From assembly GCF_002443255.2 (NCBI RefSeq), contig NW_019211455.1, positions 45,208,103-45,272,102 on the forward strand: a stretch of DNA of 64,000 bases, written 5' to 3'. The notes below the pieces were generated by a model, which saw only the letters and a program-made list of their open reading frames with translations, was not told where the DNA came from and ran no database searches. Shown here piece after piece: positions 47,089 through 59,140 of the stretch. The stretch is from Varroa destructor. Taxonomy: Eukaryota; Arthropoda; Arachnida; Mesostigmata; Varroidae. The number at the start of each line of letters is the position of its first letter. The stretch's first letter is position 1. A program made the position numbers and the translations under genes.

Positions 47089-50000
47089 GCCCTACTAGAC
47101 ACAATGGTTTGACAAGAGAAATTGCAGATGGCGAAGGCGCAGATTGAAAAACGAATGTGAAAGAAAAGCTTCTACTTCCGTTAACACCGAAATGGAAGCG
47201 ACAATACAACAACGCAGAGCTTCAACAATTTTCACCGCGATGATTTGATACGATCAAAATTGTCGATAAATATCGCGCTCTTGGCACCCGCACACGAACG
47301 TGAGCTCATTTCTGACGTGTATGTACATACGCACGTACACGTATAACGACACTGAAAAAATAGTCGCGAGATAGCGATAAAAACAGCATTGATAAAGTGA
47401 AAAAAACATAGTATTCCTTTTGTTTGCGTCACTCGTTGTTTTGAAGAAGTAGCTTTCCATTCTGCTGCCATGTTATAGCGCCATAATGGTTTTATATGGA
47501 ACTAACAGATGACCTTACATGCCTCGCACCACACCTGTCATAATGCAATAATACGAGGACTGCTTAGCAGACAATATTTTGCAGTTCCGATTAGCATAGA
47601 GTCTCTTGTTCCGTTCCAGTGTTTCGGTAGAAGGGGTGGATGATCTGGGGCACAGGTTTTACCAAAAAAAAAAAAAAGGATGCCAAGTGGATTTATATAA
47701 ATGAGCTGTGCAAACGAGTAAAGGGGTGGATGGTTCGCTTTAGCTTGGTTTGCAGCGGTTACGGAGAGCCAGTTACGCGGGCGGATATCAAACACTGTTG
47801 CTCGCCTGGTGTTGCGCAACGTTTTTTTTTTTTCGCACAATGTGTATGCGTAGGATAGGAAAAAACATAGACTACACGCGAGAAGTAGTAAGGATATCGT
47901 GGTAGACTGAGAAGGCTGATGTTAGGCGAACGACTCGAAGAAGGATGCGGGTGAATCGGGAAAAAAACAAACTAAAACGATAACGATCTCTGGATTTAGA
48001 AGCGTAAAAGTATCAATGGCAATCATAGACTCTATCCCGGTACACAGTCCAAACAGCCTTTTGGTCAAAAATTCTTCGTTCCCATCGGTGGCTGTAGAAG
48101 CAAAATTTAAAGCCGATCGCCTCCTTTCGATAAGATAACACAACACACATTGAGTTCGCTGATTCCGTGGATAAGGTGGCAACGACGAGACGAGCTAATG
48201 GCATAAAGAACGAACGAACCTAGCTGACAAAAGGTGATTGCAGCGTTCAGGACAGGAGCGCTTAGAACAGATGCCGCGACTCAGATAGTCTCGGATTGAG
48301 CTGGCCAGGGTATATCGGTATAATTACATGGTGAGTGTACGCGTATCTCGAAGAACGAGTTGTAAATGCGGGGTGAAAATTGGGGAGGAAAGGCTCTGAG
48401 GTCTGAATGTGACTGCACTGAGTCTGCCTGTTTAGACGAGCCAAGCACCCAAAACGGGAAAAAGAGCCTGACAAAGAAATACGGCGGCGGCGAGTTGTCT
48501 ATTCGTTTATAAAAAACTGATGTTTCAGGAAGGCGTACGAATGTTATCATTCAATTAAAGTTAGGCAGATACGGTCACAAGTTTCAACTGTGGCGTTCTC
48601 AGACTGGGTCTTTAGCGTAATCGCCACAAGTCGAACTTGGAAGACAAGGACGAAGAAGAAAAATTGTGGAATCTCGTCGTAAGGAGATCAGTAATAACAC
48701 ATCGTTACGATACTAGCATGCCACACCGTTTTTCCAAACGTGTCGTCATTTCTGTCACAGCAAAATGAATCGAAGTAGCCTGCTGAGTGTAGGCGTTTTT
48801 CTGTGTAGGTTTTCGTAATTGGGATCTACATTATCAGCTCTTCGTGCGACTAAATTGGGGACTGTACAAAAACAATACTCATAAAATAAACTAATTTAAT
48901 AACTGAATAAAATCTTCGATTGGACAGGAATGAATTAGAGGTCTAAAATGCCACCTCCATACTGAATTAGGAGCTGATCATAATAAGGGTAAAACAAGTC
49001 GCAAATAGACAGGTGCGTGTCATCCAACTAAGTACATGTAAGGACGCAGGAGTGACAATGGTTGCAGAGGCCTACGAAGCCCAAACGAGCAAAATAGACG
49101 ATATAGTGGCCGCTCATGAATGACACAATGGAAGATTACGATGCAAAACGACCCCTGTCTCTCGTATCCCGCCTGCTAAATAAGGTCCCGTTTGATGTGA
49201 CAGGTCGGTACAGGCCAGATTGAACACCTTCAGAGATATGATAGAGCCGATATAAAATATGCTTCCCCAGCCTTTGATAGCGTGTCAGGGAGGTATCTAG
49301 AGATAACATTGCAGTCCGCGGCTCAAACAGTTTATTCAGCTTACCTGCGAATTTCATTATCTCTGTTGAATCGGTCGCGCCGTGTCATAGCATGAGAATC
49401 TTACCGTATGCGGCTTATAGACGACCAGATGTTCACTTACAGAGATCGAAGCAAATAGCTTTTTTTGCAATAGGGCGAAAAAGATCGGCGTCTATATATG
49501 TAAGTACTTAGCTACTTACGTCGAGTCCGTTAGGGATGCTGCAAGCCCATGTTGAGGTCACCTACAGTGAGCCCTCCACCTGGAACAATAAATCAACAAA
49601 GACCCTGTATTATAATTATTATTATGATCATTATTATATTGCTTGCTCCTTAATGACCTTTTCGCTGTGACGTTTCGCGGAGTATTATTAATAAAGCCAA
49701 GTCCGTTTGTAAATATGCATATTTTTCTGATGTTACTCGATTTCCGAGTTGGTAAAACCAGATTTTAGAACAGAACAATACTCAGTTTTTGGTGCGTGCC
49801 CTGCTAATATACCTCGCCTCAAGTAATCCCTCAGACGCCGATACAATAGACGTTACAGTTGAATACTATGCGTTTTTAGACCCATATTTGTTATAAAGAT
49901 GGGTGTTTCTAGTCTTCCATATGTATATCGAACGAGAAAAAATAATCGTATTTTAGATACTCGTTATACCGCGTAAGTGAGCCACCCTATGTAAAGGTCT

Positions 50001-51020
50001 AATGCAACTCGTTCACCGGCTAGTTCCTTGCGTGTGATAACGGTATCTTCTCCAAGAGTCTTTTTTTATGACCTTTCTTGCATTTTCAGAAAGGACAAAT
50101 GGGAATAGCGATGTTCACGATACAACTGTTTCCTCCCTCCTGCGCCTGCCCCTTTTGCTTTAAATTTAAAAGTTTCATAGCTTTAAAAAAGGCGTTTACA
50201 GTCGGACATTTGACGTTTTCAGATATTGTAACGGCTTGTTGTATACAGTAGTAGAAGAGCATAAACAAACGACAAACCAATCCTCACGCACAGTAAAGAA
50301 CATAAATGGTGCAACAATTCCAACAAGAAAATAGGATCAGAGATGAAGATCCGGCGACGTTTATCAAATCGCTTTGATCGTCTATTTACTATCACAAAGC
50401 TGTTTTGCTCAAGGTCATCCAGCAGCTTCGAAAAATGATTCCTGCATTGACTCAAGAATAAATAGAACGAGGCATGCGGGCTGGTAGTGATTTGTTCATC
50501 GGTAAGGTGCCTGTGTGGACAGTAAACCCCAAAACCCCCCACTTGTTTCGATCTCCTTTGTGCCATATCTCGTAATGATGTTTGTGCGTGGGTTTCCGTT
50601 GTATGCCAGCGAGTGTGATATCCTATTAGATACGCTCAATTATGTCCATTCTTTGTTACCTTATGTGTTTTTATGACGTGTTCTTAGAGCCCATCTTCAG
50701 TCAGTACCGCTGTTCAAACGTCGCCATGTTTAGCAATCTCGTGGCATTGTTCGTATATTGTCTCGCATAGGTTTCGTCTATGTTTCTGCCCTGTAGGTCA
50801 TCAGACGAAAGTCTTGCAAAATTCCTATCTGGTCGAGCGGTCAGCGTCTTATCCCAATTTTCGAACCGGGTTCCAGGTATTTGCCCAGCTAAATCTCATA
50901 TTTTTAAATTTTGCCGATCGAATCGTACCGGCTCGGCTGTACGATACCAGCTGTAAGATGGCTTTCCGCTAGTTGGCTCCTATGATCGAGCTTTTCGCCT
51001 GATCCGCTTCCGTATTGAGG
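47089..51020. other. No recognised gene
   Basis: Scattered short frames only. A14 (47664-47677) and T12 (47822-47833) runs lie in or near frames at 47538-47858 and make those frames doubtful. The frame at 49136-49357 (minus) starts with ATG in a good context and is 73 codons long, but nothing in it is recognisable. A hairpin at 49498-49521 (9 bp with one G:U) contains GTAAGT and ACTTAC. From 49560 to 50085 the DNA is AT-rich and empty. Confidence 0.45.
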
Positions 51021-54000
51021 AACTTTCTACTGGAGTGCGGCTGCACTTTCTGTTCCTGTGTCCTGTGCGCACCATTTTACTATCCTTTTCCTCTTATATA
51101 GACTATTCAGGTTAAACCATAGTAATGTGTTGCAATTCGTCTTATTTTTTCGCCTGTATGCTTGCCCTGTTTCATTCGTTTTCTCTCGTACCTTTGCTTG
51201 CTGAAGGCCGTCGACCATCGAATCGTCTACCTTGATGGTGACGCGGGCGGTGCTTGACTTCGCTGCTGCTACTGTTGCTGCCGAAGCCAAAGTCAATTGT
51301 TTTTATGTCCCGTGCACGCTGACTATCGCCCGAGCCGCTTCCGCTGGCCAGCCGCTATAAAATACGAACCTTCAAGTACCTCTCGACCTCAGATTGCAGC
51401 GGGGCTGACGGCACCAGTATAAAAGGTGCTGCCGGAAGCGACAGGGACTATTTCAACGTCACATTGGTGCGCACAATCTAAAGTCAACCGAATCGAGAAC
51501 GCATCACTTTGCTCGTAGCAATCCATGACAAAGGCTGCAGGTCCATAGTGGAAGACCACTGTTGGTGTAGAGGAGAAAGCCATCGTGGAATCGTGACGAA
51601 GGTTCTTGTTCCTGAGCGACAAGAATCCGAGATCTGCCTAAGAGGCGAGGAGGTAAAAGATGGAAGCAACTGGTAGTCGATCGACGGTCAACGCTGACCG
51701 AAGTGCCCTAAAACAGGTCGGCGCGTAACAACATGACTGGATCTATGAAACGCAGTGGTGAAGAAACGTGAGAAGGGAACGCGGGTAGAATGAATATTTC
51801 CGTCAAAACGATGGTTCTATTGATGGTCGTTTGTAATGTTGAAGAAATTTTATAAAGGCGACCAATGTAGTGGTAAGGCAAAGCAGGAATTAGGAAAATT
51901 TCTGCATTATTTATGCTGGATAGAGTACTGATGAATAATGCGAGACTGTTAAAAACCGTTCGTCGTAGACCTTTCAATATGTCGCTAATGCGGCAATGGT
52001 CATTTCGTGCAGTAGAGCGGACGCAATGTTACGGACTTAGACTCGATAGATATCACTCCCTTTTTTTACGCCTTTTTTGTCCTCTTTCATTTTTCCTCGA
52101 TTCGCTCTCTCAAGTTAATGCACCTGCTGCTCTAGAAAATAAATCCTACGCAGCAGCGGACTGGATCAGCGGTTCAGTTTGGAATTCGGTGTACACATAG
52201 GCACACGTTGGGTAAATGTGCAGAAGCATAAATGTGGGGTAACAACCTCCTCCATTTATGGTTGGGCTTCCGCTGGCCGTGCAAGAAAAATGCTGTGGCA
52301 TCTTTCCATTTCGTGAATGACGTAACGTCGTCTGTCTTCATGAGGCAAAGGGTGCACTAGAAATTTTCGTACCGGTTATAATACACATCCGAAAGAACTC
52401 CTTCATAGGAGTTTGGGCGAAAATGGCACGTGGTAGTTTACGGTTATTTTTTCACGTTTTTTTTTTTTTATTAGTTGACAGGTTTGCTTACATTATTCGG
52501 TAGAAGGAAGGCCTTAAGACGCTTTTCTAGGAAACCATTTCGGATAGTAGAATGTTCTCTGGCTACAAATAGGACCGTAAGATAAAATTCTGTACAAGAA
52601 ATTAACGCTCATTCAACGTGATCGCAAACAAGTGGGTCGGATCTCAGCAACTATGAACTGGGTGCGTTATATTACTGCTATACTTAAGTGTAACTGCGCC
52701 TTCAGTATCTCGACTACCTCATTAACGACAGTAGTCGTTTCACATCACTGGTTATCGTACGAACTTTAATGAACTTCAATGATAGCAATCACTATGCTGC
52801 AGGAGCTCTCTTATCCCATAGGTTTGCTAATACATAATATAACAGATATAATAACAACTTCCTGTAGTCTCTAAGCTTATGAGTGTGTGCTCGTTCGGTA
52901 AGTTCGAGTTTTATTTGGATCGTTCGATACGCAACGTTTGCCACGGGTGATGGAACAACGACGATCTAACAATTCGAAGAGTTGACGAGCTTCCTCTTCT
53001 GAGTAAGCTTTCCTGACGCGGTTCCCACCTTTAGCAGTACATTGATCCTTCTCAACCCCCATCTGTCTATTAGGTTCTTTTTCCCATTTCTATCTCTGCC
53101 CGTTTTCCTCCGCTGGGAAAAACATATAGACAAGGAACGCGAACCCTAACGCAGCAGCTGTCTGGACATGCACAAAATTCAACTCTAATGCATTTACTCT
53201 ACATATATATGTATTTCTTGATACAAGCGTGCCTCAATAACGGAGGAGAACATGGGCAGAGAGGATAGGTATATATAATACAATATCTCCGGTGCAGTGC
53301 TTTGCCGGGCGGATGAATGGTCCAGGAACTGACGGTGCTTACAGCGGCCCGAATCGTTGGCCATGGCACGTTGCTCCCTGCGTTCGTAAGTCATCTTTCT
53401 CCTGAAATCTTCGAGGTTTTCATAGGTTCGACCTCGTGATCCTTACCGTCGTTGTCGTTTCATTGTCGGTGCTCGTCGTAAAGTTTATAGAGGTCGTAAA
53501 CAAGCTGAGGTCGTGAGCAACCTGCGGTATGAATCAGCGAACGCTGGGACAAACTGGGCATCGTGGGTTTTATCCATTTCTTAGCTACAGCAGCAGCGGT
53601 AGTACGCATAGCGGCGTGCGTTTGTTAGAGAAGTTGTTTACCGATGATCATTAAATATCAGATCACGCGTGCCATTCAATTCTAACGAAACAAGTCTATG
53701 ATGAAAAACGAAGCGTAACGAACACTTACGTAGTTCGGCTTCTCCTTACAAGAGCACTCCGAACAGATACGATGATCTTTGATTTCGAACATCTGAGCTG
53801 AGGTCGAAGTGGTGGGGTGTGAAATGGCGGTAGTAAGGGGGGTTTCCACCTCATAAACATGAAGATTGCTATGATTGTTCATTTGAACGAGATGAAACAA
53901 CGAAAAAAACGAATGGGAATTGAGCACATCGTCCTAGGCCATAATATTCTATATACTAAATAGTCAACGATAATTACGATTCGCCACTTCGTTTATCGGC

Positions 54001-57000
54001 TGCCATTCAACAGCATTAGACTGCCGCGAAGACGGGCGTGGCAAATATCTATTCCGCTCTTGCTCTATTTTCTGTTATGACTCATAGAGGAGATATTATC
54101 ACTCGCCAAATAAATCAATCTTTGCCCTAGATTATCGTCATATCACACACGATATGACTAGCAGAAGGACAATCCACATTTAGCCAAAGGCAAGGAAACG
54201 GTGTTCGATCTACTGGGAAAATAGGTTGTGATTATGTGAATTTTAAAAATAAAGACACTTCTTATTTGCTTCTGATGTGTCTACATCCGTATTCGGATCT
54301 AGATCACCACATGCCCATATATTTTGTCGATGAACACGTTACCCTTGCATTATCGTAGGGACAAAAGGCTGCTATCTAGCACGTTCCCTTTTTCTTAGTG
54401 ATGTATATATTATATATAAACGGACAATTTGAGACCATTCTACGAGTCGTTTCACTAGTATCTCCATACAGGTATATAAAATAGTCTTGCTATTCCCATA
54501 TCGTATATTGCACTACACGTTTTTACTAGCGTTGTTGCGAAACTAGCCTAGATTCACTTTGGCTAAAATTGATCTGTTTATATCCAAGAAACTGTCAGAG
54601 TTGAGTTGTTATGGTAAAACTTCTACTACACCTTAATGGTTTCTACGGTAGCGACATAGAATCAAATGGATGCCGTTGAAAGTGGAACCCATAAAGGGTT
54701 TATATTTGAATAAACATTTAATTTATAACTTAGGTACTTGCATACCTTCAATGCAATGAGCCTTAATATCCGTGGCAAGTTAGAGACCAGTTTTAAGTAT
54801 GCACCTAACGGCAAATACAACTGCGTGGTAAAGTGATTCAAGGAAATCGTCAAGTCTCAGCTAGGAATCGAACCGAAGCTTTATAATTGCAATTTGGTCC
54901 CCTGTTTAGCTTCTGCGATAGTTAAATCACTTTAAACAGTAAATTCTGCCGTTCTAACCAACCCTCGTAGTGCACGTGTTGCAAAATTCTCAATATAAGC
55001 CTTCCAATGGTCGAGGCCATCAAGATGATTCAGCGAATGAATATAACCAAGAATTGAAAAGGAGAGGTTTAGCCCTTTTTGCAGCGAACGACTCATTTTT
55101 ATTTTCGGTTGAGCCAACTTCCAGTGCATTGAAGTTGTAAAATTGTGAGGTATATCTTGTACAGAAGCTTCCTATATATAATTCGAGATCCACAAAAGAA
55201 GATTAACGTTCCTTGCACGGAAACAAATTATACGCATTTAGAAAAGTTTATATTTTTTTGTTCTGTCAGTACAAAAAGCTTATCAACATACTTGTCCTAC
55301 GACGCCTGCCCTCTATTCTCGCTATTTAAGGTTCTACGGCCAAATACTGAGTCATAAAGACGTTGCGTACCCAGCTTAACAGACTCGAACTCCCCGTATA
55401 TTATGACTCTAGACAAATTGCGCTGATCTTTCGTGCGTCTATCTGCCATGTCCCTAGCCCTCTCGCTCAGTCTACGAATTCCGCGATTGCATTTGATGAA
55501 AAGAAGAGATAATAATTCAGTCAGTCAGATTAACGCAAAACGTCCTCCTTCGCAGAAGTACCGACAAGACACACTTCAAACTGCATGTTTCCAATAGATA
55601 CAAGCATACGGCTGCTTGCTTTTTTCGTCTGCAACCTCATGCTTAAGGAGTCGTGACCTGTGTACTCGTGGCCCTTCGAAACTGGCGTCGACAAAAAATC
55701 AATACGACAATGTGCGTGATCTCGTTTGGAAGGAGAGGCTTCATTAGAGGTCGATTTGGTTCGTCTTCACATACTCCTCGCAGTTTTCTGCGTCGATGGC
55801 CAATATAACAGCATAAGCAAAGGTATAGAGAAGAATCGTTACAGCCAGAACTCAATCACTGGCTTCACGCAGCTTGCCAATGACTGTGGTACATCATCGG
55901 CATTTTCGATGGTTCGAAACGTAAAGATTTGTATTGCACAGCCTCCACCGTATAAAGTAAGGCGGAAAGGCTGTACAATTAATAAGCTATTCAAACGTGG
56001 CAATCATATTGCCAAGCAATACAAGTCGGCAAAGTAATGATAGCTTCGAGAGATAGCGCCGCAGGTACGTACTGTGTATCGCCTTATTGGCTACCAGAAT
56101 ATATGGGGACGTGTGTGTGGCAATTGCTTCGCCGACCTTCGACGAATCGATTTATAAATAACAGTCTGGAAGAAGAAAGCAGAACTGACTGGTTTTATGC
56201 GTCAGCTGACGGCGCCGACTGGTCGTCTACAATCTAGAGGCACTGCGAGTTACCGCATTACGTACTAATATATATAAGGCATGTTCGAGTGAAAGGCAAA
56301 TGCTAACAACATGCATGAAGGAAAAGGACTAGCTGAGTAAAACAGTCGAAACCTGAAGACTCGGTTTCAGATTCATGTCAGCCAGAGAGACAAGCTAAGG
56401 AGACTGTGTTTGCGTTTTGCATATATCCACTGCTGCACACGCTAAGTCGTCAGATCGATACGAAAGATAACAATGACTCAAATCGTCTGTCCACCTCTAT
56501 CCCCTTCTACGAGCGCTCGTTAGACATTTCTATAACATTAAATTTCATTACATAAACATTACCTGCACCGACGTATTATGCGTCAACGTCGTAGATATAA
56601 ACTAGCTAATTATAATTTCGTGAGACACACCCATGTATGTGTCGTGTCACAGTAGCTACTGGGTATTTGAAGGAACTTGGTTTATGTCGTTTTATTTTAC
56701 GCATTCTCGTCGCTACCTATGTAACCCCACGGGAGCCATGCTATGCCTTGGCTATATGCCTATATATGTAAGTGTGTGACCCATTTCTCCTATTAATAAG
56801 CCGTTCTTAAGCAAGGAATCACAAGGCCGGCAAAGGTACTTAGCATTTTACCGCAATTGTAGTAAGTGCGCTCAAGCAGTACAGCTTGCTACCGATACCA
56901 ACACTTCTCTGATTGTTCTGTTATGGCTTTTGCAGCCGCTTCTACTATAGGAATTTTGAACTGAGAGAAAAAAGCAACGAAAACCACCGGAGAAGAATCA

Positions 57001-57649
57001 GTTGAGCAAATGAATATAGCAAGTCTGACGGGAAGCGAACACGCATACGCTCACTTTAATCCACTTGGACTTGTGGCCATAGCTTTTTACCGGTATTAAT
57101 ACCAGGGCTTCTCGTTGCCACCGGTACTACGACTGTCACTATGTTCACTGACACTGCTATTGGCACATTAACGGAACTAATTATGGACAACTAATTGCTA
57201 GCTAAAAAGCTGCTTGTGGACAGAAGTGTAAGTGCTATGGACAGGAAATCATCGGTAGCCTCCCTCAGACCCTAGTGTTTCTTTCAAATATGCGCTGTAC
57301 ATCATACACTACATAAAGGTACCTCTGACATCTGTCGAGGTGATTTTAAGTAAGTTAATCTCCTAAGTATACACAACCTATCCTCAAAGATTTTTTTATT
57401 ATTGGCAGTACACAGTACAAAATTCCATTTATGGTCGTTGTGTAACCGCTACTTTATAATATATTAACGGCGGAATTAATAAGTTCGGTCAAAATTCCGA
57501 ATGATTTTGGTGAATTGATAGAGGATGAGCGTAAGGCCGAGCCAACCATTCGCCCTTTAGCAATGCAGACCTAGAATTGTGCGTCTTCATGTCCTGTTTC
57601 TTTTCGCTTCCTTTTGCCTGTTTTTCTTTTTTTGAGACCGATTCAATAG
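51021..57649. other. No recognised gene
   Basis: This is the longest stretch without a notable candidate. Frames of 60-103 codons appear on both strands, with no recognisable protein. An 8-bp hairpin (GTCATATC/GATATGAC) lies near 54138-54159, a 12-base palindrome GGTATTAATACC at 57092-57103, and a perfect B-box-like motif at 54864-54874 (minus), discussed elsewhere. The blocks at 52200-52870, 53930-54660 and 56240-57480 contain no frame of 60 codons. Confidence 0.5.
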
Positions 57650-58108
57650 AGCAGCCAAAATATCCTGACTTTGGGGCAACCTCTGGAATTCGGTGAACGA
57701 ACATATCCTTCCATCGTTCTGGTGGGCTTCGACGTAGCTAGGCAAGTTTGGATACAGGACGCACTGTCGCCGCCTCTGTCCGACAAACGAATAACATTCC
57801 GCTCGAAGAGACCGCTAGGCCGCAGGCTTTACAATGCCTGCGATCGTCCCACCTCTCAAGTCTCATCTGAATACAGCTCCATATTCCCGTTTTCCGTAGT
57901 TTCCTTCTCCGTAAATTTTTTCTTTTCATACCGCCGACCGAATGATGCGAGCTTTCGCAAACCACCGACAAGCCAATGGTCGCCTGCCAGTCACCCACCT
58001 TTTTCTATGGAAGCAGCTAGCGTTCCGACATCTCTAAAATGCAGAGTAATACGGCGATGGTGTAGCGACCTCAGCAAAAGAGGACCTTTTCAGTCAGGGA
58101 AGGTATAA
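57650..58108 (+). CDS. Coding-like open segment, about 152 codons, unknown
   Basis: The frame is open from a TAG to a TAA. Its first 40 codons are about 58% purine-first and read naturally (Val-Leu-Val-Gly-Phe-Asp-Val-Ala). The middle becomes Ser/Phe-rich and less convincing, and the end is basic, followed by AAG then GTATAA, a weak donor. There is no early ATG. A minus-strand frame of 86 codons overlaps. The length is near what chance allows, so this is a weak call. Confidence 0.15.
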   Translation, partial: SSQNILTLGQPLEFGERTYPSIVLVGFDVARQVWIQDALSPPLSDKRITFRSKRPLGRRLYNACDRPTSQVSSEYSSIFPFSVVSFSVNFFFSYRRPNDASFRKPPTSQWSPASHPPFSMEAASVPTSLKCRVIRRWCSDLSKRGPFQSGKV

Positions 58109-58774
58109 AGGGATAGTGGAGGTTGGGGAGAAATATAGGCAGACGTTAGGCGTTCGCGGCAAGATTCAATGCGACGGGAGCCGCTATTGCCTCGGGAAAA
58201 ATGACCAAATGGGGGGTGGTGTTTGGTGCTTCTAGCTGCTCTCAAACATAGGGGAAGACCTTAGCTGACTCAGAGACCTGTGCCGAAAACGACAGCGTCG
58301 CTGCTTCTGTTCGTCGAATGTCGACAAAAGGACGGAGGAGGTCCATTTCAAGCAGAGAAGAGGTCGGCCGGTTGTGTCCACGGGGTCCCGATTTGACGGT
58401 TTGAAGTCGCTAGAGAGAGAGAAAGTGAAGAGTGTAACGAGAGAGAACGGTAGAGTAGTCTAAATGGCAAGGCTAAAATGGGAAATGCGATGAAGGCTTC
58501 GTGTTCAAGCCGTTAGAACCTCGTTGAGGCAAAGGAAAGGTTTCGGTTTGCTTTGCCGAGCTCGAAGGTGAAAGTGAAACATTTTTAGGAAACCTGGCCT
58601 CACCCAACGCATCGGTCCGCGGCAGTGTTTGGACGATCGTACCTTTTGCCTTGGGGCTTGAAGAGGTTAGGAGCCATAAGTAGATGTGTCCGTTCGAGAA
58701 GTGGGGGTCATTTTGCCTCGGCCGCCACCTCCAATGCTGCGTAGCACGACGATGAACGGGCGCTATGGCAAGTT
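58109..58774. other. No gene seen; GC-richer, purine-rich DNA
   Basis: No frame of 60 codons. The plus strand is purine-rich, with a short GA run near 58413 and a G6 run near 58212. Nothing else stands out. Confidence 0.6.
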
Positions 58775-59140
58775 ATGCTGACTAACGGTGCAGGTGCGGC
58801 AACGGCATTCACTCCTCGAAAAAAAGATTGCAAAAGAGAGATCGAAAGAGCTTTCGTTCGCGAAGGGTTTGAGGTGGCCTTTCATATCTTGGATTCGAAC
58901 AGTTTTGGACAGGGTCTTTCCTGTTGGTGTCCCGCTGCTGCTCAAACTAAGCTTTCTTGTGCAGATCAAGACCATTACGGAGCCGCGGGTTGCCGTTCGG
59001 CTTCGTACATGCCACGCGAAGGTCCTATACACAAGAACCTAATGGGACTCACTACTAGAAGGCACTGGCTAAGGTACACCGGTTTTCTAGATGAGCCCGA
59101 AGTTCGCTCTCAAGCGGAGCACCCGACGCCAACAACGTAG
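58775..59140 (+). CDS. Candidate ORF, 121 codons, unknown
   Basis: The frame starts with ATG (Met-Leu-Thr-Asn-Gly-Ala), is 121 codons long and ends in TAG. About 58% of codons are purine-first overall and about 69% over the first 48. The N-terminal half reads as an Ala/Gly/Thr start, a Lys/Arg/Glu-rich stretch and a hydrophobic run. The centre holds several Cys, and the end is acidic and Pro/Thr-rich. An 84-codon frame in another plus phase and an 89-codon minus frame overlap. No domain is recognised. This is one of the better intact ATG frames. Confidence 0.23.
   Translation: MLTNGAGAATAFTPRKKDCKREIERAFVREGFEVAFHILDSNSFGQGLSCWCPAAAQTKLSCADQDHYGAAGCRSASYMPREGPIHKNLMGLTTRRHWLRYTGFLDEPEVRSQAEHPTPTT

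Noticed and set aside
50830..50879. Perfect A-box-like TGGTCGAGCGG followed by GGGTTCCAGGT, possible tRNA-derived element
   Set aside because: The B box matches only about 7 of 10 informative bases. About 15 perfect A boxes are expected by chance on both strands.
54860..54950. Exact B-box consensus (GGTTCGATTCC) on the minus strand, possible tRNA gene
   Set aside because: The T-arm pairs at 4 of 5 positions, but there is no acceptable A box and the acceptor arms do not pair, so no cloverleaf forms.
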